Source of the DNA: Streptomyces antimycoticus
GTDB lineage: Bacteria > Actinomycetota > Actinomycetes > Streptomycetales > Streptomycetaceae
Length of the DNA stretch: 64,000 nucleotides
Direction: 5' to 3'
NCBI RefSeq assembly: GCF_005405925.1
Contig: NZ_BJHV01000001.1
Coordinates: forward strand, 124,001 to 188,000
Part shown: piece by piece, positions 44,425 to 53,686 of the stretch
How positions within the stretch are numbered: the first letter of the stretch is position 1
Layout of the letters: every line of letters starts with the position of its first letter
The notes under the pieces: generated by a model
Told to the model about the DNA's origin: nothing
The model's database searches: none
What the model saw: the letters and a program-made list of their open reading frames with translations, nothing else
Program-made: the position numbers and the translations under genes

Positions 44425-45195
44425 GTGAGCCAATCGAGACTGACCGAACTCACCTGGCGAGAGGTGCGCCGGGCCGGCGAGGAGGGCATCGCTCTGCTGC
44501 CCATCGGTTCGCAGGAGCAGCACGCCGCGCACCTTCCGATGGGCACCGACACCCTCCTGGTCGAGGAGGTGGTGGACCGCGCGCTGGACATGCTCGCCCG
44601 GGAGGCCGGGCCGGGTGTGGTGCGGTTGCCGGCGCTGCCCTTCGGGCACAGCCCGCACCACTTGTTCGCGGCCGCCGTCTCGCTCTCCGCGGCGACCTTG
44701 GGCGCGGTCCTGGACGACATCCTCGACTCACTCGTGACCAGCGGATACCGCCGCATCATGGTCGTGAACGGCCATGGCGGCAACGACGAGATCATGCGGC
44801 TCGCCGTGAAGCGGTTCGCGCTGCGTTCCCCGGTGACGGTCGCCGCCTGCTCGTACTGGACCCTCACCGCGGGTGAGGACGGAGCGGGGCGGCCGGATGT
44901 CACCCCGGGGCATGCCGGATGGTTCGAGACGTCACTCATGCTGGCGGCCCACCCGGACCTGGTGCGCACGCCCGTGCCCGCCCGCGCTCCGGTCGAACCG
45001 GCACCCCTGTTCGACGCCCCGCCCTACCCGGGCCTGACCGTGGAGCGCCACGGGGAATGGGAGCGGGTCGGCGGCTCCACGGACGACGCCGCCGACGCCG
45101 ACGCCACCCGGGGCGACCGGCTGTTGGAGGACCGGGCGCGAGGACTGGCCCGGGCCATCCGGGCCTTCGACGCGGCGAGCCGGTCACCCCGATGA
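44425..45195 (+). CDS. Creatininase-family amidohydrolase
   Basis: 256 residues from a GTG with GGAGAGG seven bases upstream. Metal ligands of the family are visible: GSQEQHAAHLPMGTDTLLVE (Glu, His and Asp) and VVNGHGGNDEI. A later His/Glu pair occurs in TPGHAGWFETSLMLA. The family opens cyclic amides such as creatinine and formamide-type bonds, and includes the peptidase-like MftE and cyclitol-ring hydrolases. In this cluster it probably hydrolyses the imported compound or a lactam/lactone made from it. The next gene starts 15 bases downstream. Confidence 0.88.
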   Translation: MSQSRLTELTWREVRRAGEEGIALLPIGSQEQHAAHLPMGTDTLLVEEVVDRALDMLAREAGPGVVRLPALPFGHSPHHLFAAAVSLSAATLGAVLDDILDSLVTSGYRRIMVVNGHGGNDEIMRLAVKRFALRSPVTVAACSYWTLTAGEDGAGRPDVTPGHAGWFETSLMLAAHPDLVRTPVPARAPVEPAPLFDAPPYPGLTVERHGEWERVGGSTDDAADADATRGDRLLEDRARGLARAIRAFDAASRSPR

Positions 45196-45209
45196 TGCGA
45201 GGAGTAGCA

Positions 45210-46337
45210 ATGAAGATCACTGACGTCGACGTATGGGTGGTCAACCTTCCCCTCGTCAACCCCTTCACCAGCTCGTTCGAGACCAAGACGGGCGAGACGC
45301 GCACGGTGGTGCGCATTCGCACCGACGAGGGTGTCGAGGGCTGGGGCGAGACGATGTGGGGCGCGCCGGTCGCCGCGATCGTCCGGTCGATGGCCCCCGA
45401 CCTGATCGGGACCAGCCCGTTCGCGCTGGAGAGCTTCCATCGCAAGCAGCACATGGTGCCGTTCTTCTACGGTTACCTCGGCTACGCGGCGATCGCCGCC
45501 CTCGATGTCGCCTGCTGGGACGCGATGGGCAAGGCCACCGATCAGTCCGTCACCGACCTGCTGGGCGGCGCCGTCCGCGCCGAGGTCCCGATCACCGCGC
45601 TCATCACCCGCGCCGACGCTCCGGGTGCGCGGGGCCCGGGCCTGCCCGAGGCGATGGCGGAGCACGCGGTACGCGTCGTGGCGGAGGGCGGCTTCGAGGC
45701 CGTCAAGCTCAAGGGCACGAAGGACTGTGCGGGCGATGTCGCCATCCTGCGCGCCGTGCGCGAGGCGCTGCCCGAGGTGAACCTGCGTGTCGACCCGAAC
45801 GCAGCCTGGTCGGTGCCCGACTCGATACGCGCCGGCATAGCCCTGGAGGAACTCGACCTGGAGTATCTGGAGGACCCCTGCGTCGGCATCGAGGGCATGA
45901 GCCAGGTGAAGGCGAAGGTGCGCATCCCGCTGTGCACCAACATGTGCGTCGTCCGCTTCGAGGAGTTCGCCCCCGCCATGCGGCTGAACGCCGTCGACGT
46001 CATCCACGGTGACGTCTACAAGTGGGGCGGGATCGCGGCGACCAAGGCGCTCGCCACGCACTGCGAGACCTTCGGCCTGGGCATGAACCTGCACAGCGGA
46101 GGCGAGCTCGGCATCGCCACGGCGGCGCATCTGGCCGTCGTCTCCAGCACCCCCGTGCTCTCGCGCGCCATCGACAGCATGTACTACCTGCACGCCGACG
46201 ACATCATCGAGCCGCTGCACCTGGAGAACGGCCGGCTGAGGGTGCCGACGGGACCGGGGCTCGGCGTGAGCGTGGACGAGGAAAAGCTCCGGCACTACGC
46301 CGCGGCCAACGAGCGGGACGGGGACCTGACGGGATGA
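45210..46337 (+). CDS. Enolase-superfamily dehydratase/racemase (mandelate racemase/muconate cycloisomerase type)
   Basis: 375 residues. The N-terminal capping domain begins MKITDVDVWVVNLPLVNPFT. The barrel has the K-x-K motif in FEAVKLKGTKD, metal ligands in NLRVDPNAAW and LEYLEDPCVGIE, and a third acidic residue before DVIHGDVYKWGG. The GMNLHSGGELGIATAAHLAV segment is the C-terminal active-site loop. Members remove the proton next to a carboxylate, giving racemisation, cyclisation or sugar-acid dehydration. It follows the creatininase-type gene by 14 bases and overlaps the RidA gene, so all three belong to one pathway. An acid sugar or N-substituted amino acid is plausible. Confidence 0.9.
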   Translation: MKITDVDVWVVNLPLVNPFTSSFETKTGETRTVVRIRTDEGVEGWGETMWGAPVAAIVRSMAPDLIGTSPFALESFHRKQHMVPFFYGYLGYAAIAALDVACWDAMGKATDQSVTDLLGGAVRAEVPITALITRADAPGARGPGLPEAMAEHAVRVVAEGGFEAVKLKGTKDCAGDVAILRAVREALPEVNLRVDPNAAWSVPDSIRAGIALEELDLEYLEDPCVGIEGMSQVKAKVRIPLCTNMCVVRFEEFAPAMRLNAVDVIHGDVYKWGGIAATKALATHCETFGLGMNLHSGGELGIATAAHLAVVSSTPVLSRAIDSMYYLHADDIIEPLHLENGRLRVPTGPGLGVSVDEEKLRHYAAANERDGDLTG

Positions 46338-46744
46338 GCGAGCGGATGAGCAAGCGGGCCGTGCACACGCCGGGTGCCCCTCGCCCCGCGGGTGCCTACT
46401 CCCAGGGCGTGGTGGCGGGCGGGTTCCTGTACACGGCGGGCTTCGGCCCGCAGGACCCGGTGACGGGCGAGATTCCGGAAGGCGTCGGGGCACAGACCGC
46501 GCAGGTACTGCGCAATGTCGCCGCCGTGCTCGCCGAACAGGGGCTGACCCTGCGGGACGTGGTGAAGGTGACGACACATCTGCAGCACCTGAAGCGGGAC
46601 TTCGCCGCGTACGACGCCGCCTACCGCGAGTTCTTCAGCGAGCCGTGCCCGGTGCGCACCACCGTCGGCTCTGATCTGATGGACATCCTGGTGGAGATCG
46701 ACGTGGTGGCCGTCGTACCGGGCACGGAGGGAGCGTTCCGATGA
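46334..46744 (+). CDS. RidA-family enamine/imine deaminase
   Basis: 136 residues. It shows the YjgF/RidA trimer fold: AVHTPGAPRPAGAYSQGVVA, FLYTAGFGPQDPVTGEIPEG, LTLRDVVKVTTHLQHLKRDF and PCPVRTTVGSDLMDILVEID. The conserved Arg that holds the substrate carboxylate in RidA is in PVRTTVG. These proteins hydrolyse reactive enamines or imines formed by PLP enzymes or dehydratases. The ATG overlaps the enolase-superfamily stop, which suggests that the dehydratase product tautomerises to an imine that this protein clears. Confidence 0.9.
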   Translation: MSERMSKRAVHTPGAPRPAGAYSQGVVAGGFLYTAGFGPQDPVTGEIPEGVGAQTAQVLRNVAAVLAEQGLTLRDVVKVTTHLQHLKRDFAAYDAAYREFFSEPCPVRTTVGSDLMDILVEIDVVAVVPGTEGAFR

Positions 46745-46753
46745 ATCGTCCAT

Positions 46754-46774
46754 CCGTTCCGGATGATGGAACGG
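46754..46774. promoter_or_regulatory. IclR-type operator
   Basis: CCGTTCC-N7-GGAACGG has perfect 7-base arms. It overlaps the expected -35 region of the IclR gene: a -10-like TAGGCT lies at 46782-46787, and the ATG at 46796 would be at or near the transcript start. Autoregulation is likely. Confidence 0.75.
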
Positions 46775-46795
46775 CGATGGGTTAGGCTGAGTGAC

Positions 46796-47629
46796 ATGCC
46801 GAAGCCGGTCAATACCCCCGCGAGCCACCGCGAAGAGCCGCGTGCCACCGCGAAGGGCCCTGTGGACAAGGCACTCGAGGTGCTGGACGCACTGGTCCAG
46901 CCCGATGCCCCGCACCGCCTGGCCGACCTCGCCGCCCGCACGGGGCTGCCGAAGCCGACGGTCCACCGTCTGCTGCAGACCTTCGCCGACGCCGGATACG
47001 CGGTACCGGGCCCCGGCGGCAACTACCAGGCCGGGCCACGTCTGCTCGGGCTCGCCGCCACGACGATGGCGTCCAGCCGCGAGCTGCGGCTGGCCCGCCC
47101 GGTCCTGGACGACCTGCGGCAGCGCACCGGCCACCTGGCCCACTTCTCGGTACGGGACGGCGCCGTGGCGGTGCATGTGACGCACTCGGAGCCGTCGTCC
47201 GCGTACCACATGGCGCCGGCCGCGGGCGGCGAAGTCCCGCTGTACTGCTCGGCGGTGGGATGGGCGATGCTGTCGGCCCTTCCCTCGCCGATGGCGGCGG
47301 AGCTGCTGGGCAGCGCGCCCCTCCCGGCCCGTACGCCGCGGACGGCGACGGACCCGGAGGCCGTGCTCGCGGCTCTGCCCGCCGTGCGCGAACAGGGCTA
47401 CGCGGTGGACGACGAATACGCGGAGCAGGACGTCCGCGCCATCGCGGCCCCGGTGCTGGGGCCCGGCGGCCAGGTCGCCGGCGCGGTCGGCATCGTCGGG
47501 CTGACGTTCATGCTGGACGAGGGGAGCGTGGCGATGCTGGGGCCGATGGTGCGCGCCGCCGCCGGCACGGTGTCGGCGGCGCTGCGCGGCGGTGCGGGGA
47601 CGCTGGGGATTGTGCGAGGGCAGGAGTGA
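46796..47629 (+). CDS. IclR-family transcriptional regulator
   Basis: 277 residues. The winged helix is KALEVLDALVQPDAPHRLAD, then LAARTGLPKPTVHRLLQTFA. The effector domain follows with PVLDDLRQRTGHLAHFSVRD, GEVPLYCSAVGWAMLSALPS and the C-terminal signature GYAVDDEYAEQDVRAIAAPV, GPGGQVAGAVGIVG. No ribosome binding site precedes the ATG, and a -10 hexamer lies eight bases upstream, so the mRNA is probably leaderless. The operator at 46754-46774 and the related site at 38194-38208 make this the likely regulator of the peptide-type transporter and the catabolic genes. Confidence 0.92.
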   Translation: MPKPVNTPASHREEPRATAKGPVDKALEVLDALVQPDAPHRLADLAARTGLPKPTVHRLLQTFADAGYAVPGPGGNYQAGPRLLGLAATTMASSRELRLARPVLDDLRQRTGHLAHFSVRDGAVAVHVTHSEPSSAYHMAPAAGGEVPLYCSAVGWAMLSALPSPMAAELLGSAPLPARTPRTATDPEAVLAALPAVREQGYAVDDEYAEQDVRAIAAPVLGPGGQVAGAVGIVGLTFMLDEGSVAMLGPMVRAAAGTVSAALRGGAGTLGIVRGQE

Positions 47630-48764
47630 GCGGGGCCGCGGGCGGCCGGACCGCCCCGGGGGCGGAACGGACGGGAACAGCCAGACCGCATGAGGCAGAC
47701 GAACCGACGCCGCTCGAAGGACTCCTGGCAGCCGGCCGCCGGACCGGAATCTACTCCGCGGCCGCCTGGTCGCTCGGCACCGCGACCGGGCGGACGGTCC
47801 ACGGGCACCTGGGCACCCGCAGTTGGGGCGGGGCGGAGCTGAACGGCACCGAACTGTGGGACCTGGCCTCGGTGACGAAGCCGATCGTGGGCCTGGCCGC
47901 ACTGCGGCTGGCGGAGGCAGGAGCGCTGCGCCTCGACGACACGGTCGGCACGTATCTGCCGGAGTACCGCGGCGTGCCCGGCAAGGCGGACATCACCCTC
48001 ACCCAGTTGCTCGCCCACACCTCAGGGCTGCCCGGCGGCACCCCACTGTGGCGCGCGCACTCCGACCGGGACGGGCTGCTGGCCGCCCTCCGCGAGCTGC
48101 CGCTGCGCGGGGCGCCGGGCACGGTGGTGGAGTACTCCTCCGCGGGCTTCATCCTGCTCGGCCTGATCCTCGAACGGGCCACCGCCACCGGCCTGGACGA
48201 GCTGGTCGCACAGCAGGTGTGCGCGCCGCTCGGCATGCGCGAGACGGTGTTCGCGCCCGACACCGCCGCCCGCGAGCGCGCGGTCTCCACGGAGCTGTGC
48301 ACCTGGCGCGGCCGGCTGGTGACCGGCCAGGTGCACGACGAGAACGCGGTGGTGCTCGGCGGGGTCTGCGGCCACGCCGGTCTGTTCGCGACGCTGGCCG
48401 ACGTGGACCGGCTGGGCCGGGCGCTCGCGGCGGGCGGCGAGGGTCTGCTGAGCGCGCCCGGCTTCGCCCGTATGACCGCCTGCCATACGGAGGGTCTCCC
48501 GTTGCGCCGCTGCCTCGGCTGGCAGGGGCAGGACGCGGTGGGCTCCCCGGTCGGTACGGCGATGGGTCCGTCCTCGTACGGCCACACGGGCTTCACGGGG
48601 ACGAGCCTGTGGGTGGAGCCGGGGCGAACGGGGCGGGAGGCCGCTACTACGTCCTGCTCACCAACCGCGTCCACCCCAGCCGCGAGCCCCGCCGCTTCCC
48701 GGCGGTCCGCCGCGCCTTCCACCACCACGCGGCAGCGCTCGCCTGCGCATCGGACACACGCTGA
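47626..48764 (+). pseudogene. Serine hydrolase (beta-lactamase/DD-peptidase fold), one frameshift near the 3' end
   Basis: The GTG start overlaps the IclR stop (GTGA). The SxxK motif is DLASVTKPIVGLAAL, the Y-x-S/N motif EYSSAGFILLGLI, and the third motif region HTGFTGTSLWVEPG. At the GGGG run 48621-48624 the frame is lost. Adding one G gives GANGAGGRYYVLLTNRVHPS and an ordinary C-terminus at the TGA ending 48764, about 379 residues. The enzyme is probably an esterase, amidase or D-stereospecific peptidase acting in the same pathway as the imported solute. No signal peptide is visible, so it works in the cytoplasm. Confidence 0.82.
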
Positions 48765-48797
48765 CGCAGGCTCAGCTTTGTTGGATTTTGATAGGTG

Positions 48798-48820
48798 ACA
48801 AGGGCTCCATGTTCCCTTGT
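48798..48820. terminator. Short hairpin downstream of the serine hydrolase gene
   Basis: ACAAGGG-N9-CCCTTGT forms a perfect 7-bp stem. It may end the IclR/serine hydrolase transcript or serve as an operator for the gene at 48920. A TTGACA at 48832-48837 just beyond could be the -35 element of that gene. Confidence 0.45.
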
Positions 48821-48919
48821 GGTTCATTGTGTTGACACATGTCGTGATGAGTGTGACGGTTGCGGAGTTTGGTCCTGGCCTGGATGTGCACTGTTCGTTC
48901 TTCGACGGAAGTGGGACTC

Positions 48920-50688
48920 ATGAGCTCAGGAATACGGCGCCGCAGCCTTCTGTCCGCGGCCGCTGTGGGAAGCACAGCCGCTTCACTCGGTCTCTCCGTC
49001 CCGGCGTCGGCACAGCCGGTCCTCGGCACGGAGCCATCCGCGGCCACGTTACCCACCGAGGACGGTTACGACCTGTGGCTGCGCTACCGGCGGGTGGAGG
49101 ATCCCGGTCAACTGGGGCGGTACCGGGCCGCGTTGGGGACCCTGGTCTGGCAGGGAGGCGGCCCGCTCCAGCAGTCGGCGGTGGCGGAGTTGGTCCGCGG
49201 GCTCACCGGGCTGCTCGGTACCCGGGTGGCGCCACGCACCAGCGCCCCCTCACCCGCGGCACTTGTGGTGGGCACCGCGAAGAGTTCCATCCTGATCCGA
49301 GAGCTTGTGCCCGCGGCCGACCTGGCCGAGCTCGGCGACGAGGGCTACGTCGTCCGCCGGGTCACCCGGCGCGGCGAACACTTCACCGTGGTGGCGGCCC
49401 ACGCCGACCGCGGTGTGCTCTACGGTGCGTTCCACCTGCTGCGGCTCGTACAGACCCGACGGCCGCTGGAACACGTCGACCCCACGGAGCGCCCGGCCAC
49501 CCCGCTGCGCATGGCCGACCACTGGGACAACGACGACGGTTCGATCGAGCGCGGCTATGCGGGCCGGTCCTTCTTCGACTGGAAGAAGCTGCCGCAACTC
49601 GACACCCGGTACACGGACTACGCACGGGTCCTGGCCTCGCTCGGCATCAACGGCGCCGTGATCAATAATGTCAACACGCCGGCGGACTACCTCGCCGAGC
49701 CGTTCCTGACCAAGCTGGCCGCCCTGGCCGGGGTACTGCGCCGCTACGGCGTGACGCTGTACGTCACGGCGAACTTCGCCGCCCCCATCGACCTGGGCGG
49801 GCTGGACACCGCCGACCCCTTCGACCCGGCGGTGCGCGGCTGGTGGACGAAGAAGGCCGAGGAGATCTACGGCAAGATCGAGGACTTCGGCGGCTTCCTG
49901 GTGAAGGCCAACTCCGAGGGCCGCCCCGGGCCGCTGGACTACGGTCGCACCCACGCCGACGGGGCCAATGTGCTGGCGGACGCGCTGAGACCGTACGGCG
50001 GGATCGTGATGTGGCGGGCGTTCGTACATGACAGTGACGAGAAGTGGGACCGGCAAGCCTACCTCGATTTCACACCGCTGGACGGGAAGTTCGCGGACAA
50101 CGCCGTGGTGCAGATCAAGAACGGGCCGATCGACTTCCAGGTCCGCGAGCCCGCCCACCCGCTCTTCGGTTCGCTGTGCTCGACGCCTCGCTGCGCAGCC
50201 TGGCCAAGGCCGTCGTCGTGCCACCCGCCTCGCGCTGCGTACACGCGCTGGACGCCGGGCCCGACTCGGCGCCGGTGCTGAAGGACTACACCCGGCTCTC
50301 ACCGTCGAGCGGCTGGCAGGAGTGCGCCGGCTTCGGCTGGGTCGGCAACACGCCCGACGCCACGGACACCGGACTGTTCGATGTCGTCCGCCGGGACTAT
50401 GTACGCGACAGCGCCCCGACCGTACTGCGGCTGAAGCTGCCCGCCGGACGCTGCACCGCGCATCTGCTCACCGGCGACCCCAACACCCTCAACAGGTCGC
50501 TGATCGTCCGGGTGGACGGGATCGAGAAGGCCCGGAGCGAGCAGCTCGACGGCCGGGAGTTCACCTGGCTCCGGATCCCGCTGGACGGCGGATCCTCCGG
50601 GCGCGTGGTGGACCTGGAGCTGTCCGCGAAGGAGGACGAGACCTGGCATCTCAGCGCCTGCGTGGTCGTGGCGGACGGGCCGTCCTAG
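48920..50688 (+). pseudogene. Second GH67-type alpha-glucuronidase gene, internally deleted
   Basis: The protein starts with a Tat-like signal (GIRRRSLLSAAAVGSTAASL) and the GH67 mark TEDGYDLWLRY, and it parallels the gene at 17384 through GFLVKANSEGRPGPLDYGRT and KNGPIDFQVREPAHPLFGS. There the sequence jumps, out of frame, to LRSLAKAVVVPPASRCVHAL and a C-terminal galactose-binding-like domain ending CVVVADGPS. The LTQEYTG segment with a catalytic acidic residue and the whole GH67 C-terminal region are gone, unlike the single-base breaks elsewhere. This is therefore a genuine deletion pseudogene. Its domain plan shows that the C-terminal beta domain is shared by both paralogues. Confidence 0.85.
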
Positions 50689-50853
50689 CCCGCTTTTCCG
50701 GATCAGCGTTGAAGTCGCGATCTTGCAGGGGCTCGCCGTAGCGTCCGCTGCGTCAAACACGGGATCGTCAGCGGATGGATCAGGGGATTGCGGGCCCGCG
50801 ACGGCGTCCGCGAGGGTCACGGCCAGGTCTCCGTTTGTATGTAGTGTGCGGAA

Positions 50854-51417
50854 ATGACAAGAAGCGAGCGACTCGCGGACCAGCTGGACTGGCACTGGCA
50901 CAAGAACCTACGGCCGCGGCTGGACGGTCTCACCGATGAGGAGTACTTCTGGGAGCCGGTACGCGGCTGCTGGAGTATCCGCCCACGTGGCACGTCGGCC
51001 GCACCGATGTCGGCAGGTTCGGGGGAATGGACGATGGACTTCGCGTCCCCTGGCCCGGAACCGGCGCCCGTGACCACGGTTGCTTGGCGGCTGGCGCACA
51101 TCATCGTCTCGTGCCTGGGCTATCGGGTCGGATGGTACTTCGGCGGCCAGGACGTCGACTCCGAGACATTCACCTACGCGGGGACCGCTGACGAGGCGCT
51201 AAAGCAGCTCGATGAGGTGTACGGGAGATGGAACGCGGGGGTCCGCGAACTCTCGGACACTGACCTGGAGAATCCGCCCACGGTGGGTCCCGAGCGGTTT
51301 CCCATGGAGAACAGGGTCCTGCACGTCAACAGGGAGCTGATTCATCACGGCGCCGAGATTTCCCTGCTGCGCGACCTCTACCGCTGGCAGGACGGAGCCG
51401 TACCGCGCCGAATATGA
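50854..51417 (+). CDS. DinB-family (YfiT-like) metal-binding protein
   Basis: 187 residues forming the DinB four-helix bundle: RLADQLDWHWHKNLRPRLDG, LTDEEYFWEPVRGCWSIRPR, TTVAWRLAHIIVSCLGYRVG and the final helix HVNRELIHHGAEISLLRDLY. The His residues in DWHWH, RLAHI and LIHHGAE are the probable metal ligands. Actinobacterial members are thought to be thiol (mycothiol) transferases, though this is only a family-level inference. The ribosome binding site is weak. A TATGTAGT stretch lies about ten bases before the ATG, so a leaderless or short-leader mRNA is possible. Confidence 0.85.
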   Translation: MTRSERLADQLDWHWHKNLRPRLDGLTDEEYFWEPVRGCWSIRPRGTSAAPMSAGSGEWTMDFASPGPEPAPVTTVAWRLAHIIVSCLGYRVGWYFGGQDVDSETFTYAGTADEALKQLDEVYGRWNAGVRELSDTDLENPPTVGPERFPMENRVLHVNRELIHHGAEISLLRDLYRWQDGAVPRRI

Positions 51418-51624
51418 CTTTCCGGTAACCGGCGATCGAGCTTCGGAAACCTACGTGGACTCCGTGACGCTCCGTGGTCGCGAGCTTCATTGAGTACGGC
51501 CTCGCCCGGGCGGGGCCGGTGGTTGCTTCAGTGGTCAGCCTTGAGGCCCGGGTCTTCCCGCATCCGGTTGGGGCGGCGGTGCGTTGTCGGTGAAGATGGG
51601 CATGCCCAGGTCGACCAGCTGTGG

Positions 51625-52670
51625 CTAGCCGTCGGCTGGGGTGCGCTTGAGGCTGTGCAGCTTGGCGGTGGCGGCGGCGAGGCTGACCTGGAGTCCTTCG
51701 ACTTCTCCCAGCCAGCCGTTGGCGCGGGCCTCGCGGACGCGTTCGCGGAGGTTCTGGATGATCTCGATGAGCCGGGATCGCTGCCGTGGGTCGATCTGGA
51801 GAACTGGGCAGCGGATGCAGGCTTCTCTGAACTATGGGTGGCGGGTGCGGACTCGACTTCTCCGAGCCAGTCTTCCCGCTCGGTCTCGGCGATGCGGGCG
51901 ACGAGGTTGTCGCGGATCTCCTCCAACCGGCCGCGCTGGGCCGGGTCCGGCCGGAGGAGCGAGCAACGAATGCAAGCATGTTCATGAACACAAGGGGTTG
52001 AAAAGGAAGCCGCGGATGCGCATCATGACGTCGTAGCGGGAGCGACGCACGCTCCACCACCTCACCGCTCTTGTTGACATAGGTGAGCAGCCACTGCTTC
52101 CAGCCGTCGACCACTTCCTCAGGCGTGCCGGCCAGTCATGCCCAGCTCGCTGCCGTGGCGGCGCATCTGCTCCAGCGTCCCGGGCGGGAACATGCGCTGG
52201 ACGTCCTTGAACAGCGCCATGGCCTTGTAGTTGCGCATGAACTCGTAGTCGGGCAGCACGATGCGGCTGATGAACATGCTGTTCAGACCGCTCAGCAGCG
52301 TCGATCGGCGCCCCTGGTAACTGTGGCCGTTATCGGTCTGGGCGAGCACCTGCTCGATCCAGTCCTTGCCGCGGTCGGCGTCGGCCGCCCTCCAGCGGGC
52401 CTGCCAGCCGTCCCCGGCGTGCGTGAGGAGCCAGTCGAGGATCTGCCCCGCCCCGATCAGGCGGTTTCGGCCCAGCGTCCGGCCGTTGGTGTAGTCCTGC
52501 GCGGGCCAGACCGGGGAGAGCGGCAGTAGGGCCAGGACGTGTTCGCGCCCCAAATGTTCGTGGGGGCCGACGCGCTTCTCGTCCGGCTTCACGTCGTGGG
52601 CGACGAACAGGCGCCGCTCAGGGGTGGGGCCACTGCCCGCGAGCATCACCCGGTTGGGGCGGCCGCTCAT
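51625..52670 (-). pseudogene. Tyrosine recombinase/integrase, broken and internally rearranged
   Basis: Starting MSGRPNRVMLAGSGPTPERR, the first 183 codons resemble the N-terminal arm of actinobacterial site-specific integrases (GAGQILDWLLTHAGDGWQAR, QGRRSTLLSGLNSMFISRIV) up to a stop at 52119. After a frame change come VVDGWKQWLLTYVNKSGEVV and YDVMMRIRGFLFN. The catalytic domain is missing. Next are two versions of the Cys-rich integrase tail: EHACIRCSLLRPDPAQRGRL and, after another shift, EACIRCPVLQIDPRQRSRLI with ANGWLGEVEGLQVSLAAATA. Two different recombinase genes therefore seem to have been fused by deletion. It cannot encode a working enzyme. Confidence 0.78.
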
Positions 52671-52765
52671 GTCGCACCACCCCCGAACAGCACGTCCAGA
52701 TCGCTGGCTTCGTAGCCGCCACGGATGAATCCGCGCGTCGGCTGCTTCGCAACGGCGTGGACGGT
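52667..52765 (-). pseudogene. Tail of an upstream gene coupled to the integrase
   Basis: The end of a frame reads HAVAKQPTRGFIRGGYEASD, then LDVLFGGGAT and a TGA that overlaps the ATG of the integrase fragment by four bases. The overlap indicates a former two- or three-gene recombinase operon. Its 5' part has no recognisable start and merges into unrelated sequence. Confidence 0.5.
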
Positions 52766-52922
52766 GCGTGGGGGGCGCGGGTGCGCCATGCAATGACCCA
52801 TTCGGACTCCGCGCGCCCTGCCGGTGGCCACGGGCCGCGGCAATGATGAGCCGACCGCACGTGATCCACGACTCCGCACACCTGCCCTGTGGCGGGTGGA
52901 CATGCGGTGGAAGGAATGTACG

Positions 52923-53678
52923 TTGTTGCTTCTCATCTCCCCCGACAGCGTCGATGAAGCCCTCGACTGCGCGAAGGCGGCGGAGCACCTCGACATCGTC
53001 GATGTCAAAAAGCCCGACGAGGGCTCGCTCGGTGCGAACTTCCCCTGGATCATCAGGGAGATCCGCGACGCGGTCCCGGCGGACAAGCCGGTGTCCGCCA
53101 CCGTGGGAGACGTGCCGTACAAGCCCGGCACGGTGGCCCAGGCGGCGCTCGGTGCGGCTGTCTCCGGAGCCACGTACATCAAGGTCGGCCTCTATGGATG
53201 CACAACGCCCGACCAGGCCATCGATGTCATGCGCGGGGTCGTCCGGGCGGTGAAGGACTACCGGCCGGACGCGTTCGTCGTCGCCTCGGGCTACGCCGAC
53301 GCCCACCGGATCGGCTGCGTCAACCCACTCGCGCTGCCCGACATCGCCCGCCGCTCCGGTTCCGACGCGGCCATGCTCGACACCGCGATCAAGGACGGGA
53401 CACGGCTGTTCGACCATGTTCCGCCCGATGTCTGCGCGGAGTTCGTCCGGCTGGCCCACGAAGCGGATCTGCTCGCCGCCCTCGCGGGCAGCGTCAAGGC
53501 AGGAGACCTCGGCGAGCTGACCCGCATCGGCACGGACATCGTGGGGGTGCGCGGGGCGGTCTGCGAGGGAGGCGACCGCAATGCCGGAAGGATTCAGCCG
53601 GAGCTGGTGGCCGCCTTCCGGGCGGAGATGGACCGGCATGCCCGGGAGTACGCGGCCACCGTCGCCACCGCGAGCTGA
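52923..53678 (+). CDS. mfnB: (5-formylfuran-3-yl)methyl phosphate synthase-like protein (MfnB family)
   Basis: 251 residues. In methanogens MfnB joins two glyceraldehyde 3-phosphates into 4-(hydroxymethyl)-2-furancarboxaldehyde phosphate, the furan of methanofuran. Here [20 protein letters not shown] holds an Asp27/Lys29 pair and [14 protein letters not shown] an Asp153/Lys157 pair. Both are offset by exactly two from the Asp25/Lys27 and Asp151/Lys155 I recall for the Methanocaldococcus enzyme. I chose the TTG at 52923, giving MLLLISPDS as in archaeal homologues, with GGAAGGA seven bases upstream; an ATG at 52902 is an alternative. Aldehyde and alcohol dehydrogenase genes follow closely, so the furan aldehyde is probably oxidised or reduced rather than aminated. 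Confidence 0.88.
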   Translation: MLLLISPDSVDEALDCAKAAEHLDIVDVKKPDEGSLGANFPWIIREIRDAVPADKPVSATVGDVPYKPGTVAQAALGAAVSGATYIKVGLYGCTTPDQAIDVMRGVVRAVKDYRPDAFVVASGYADAHRIGCVNPLALPDIARRSGSDAAMLDTAIKDGTRLFDHVPPDVCAEFVRLAHEADLLAALAGSVKAGDLGELTRIGTDIVGVRGAVCEGGDRNAGRIQPELVAAFRAEMDRHAREYAATVATAS

Positions 53679-53686
53679 CCGCGGGC

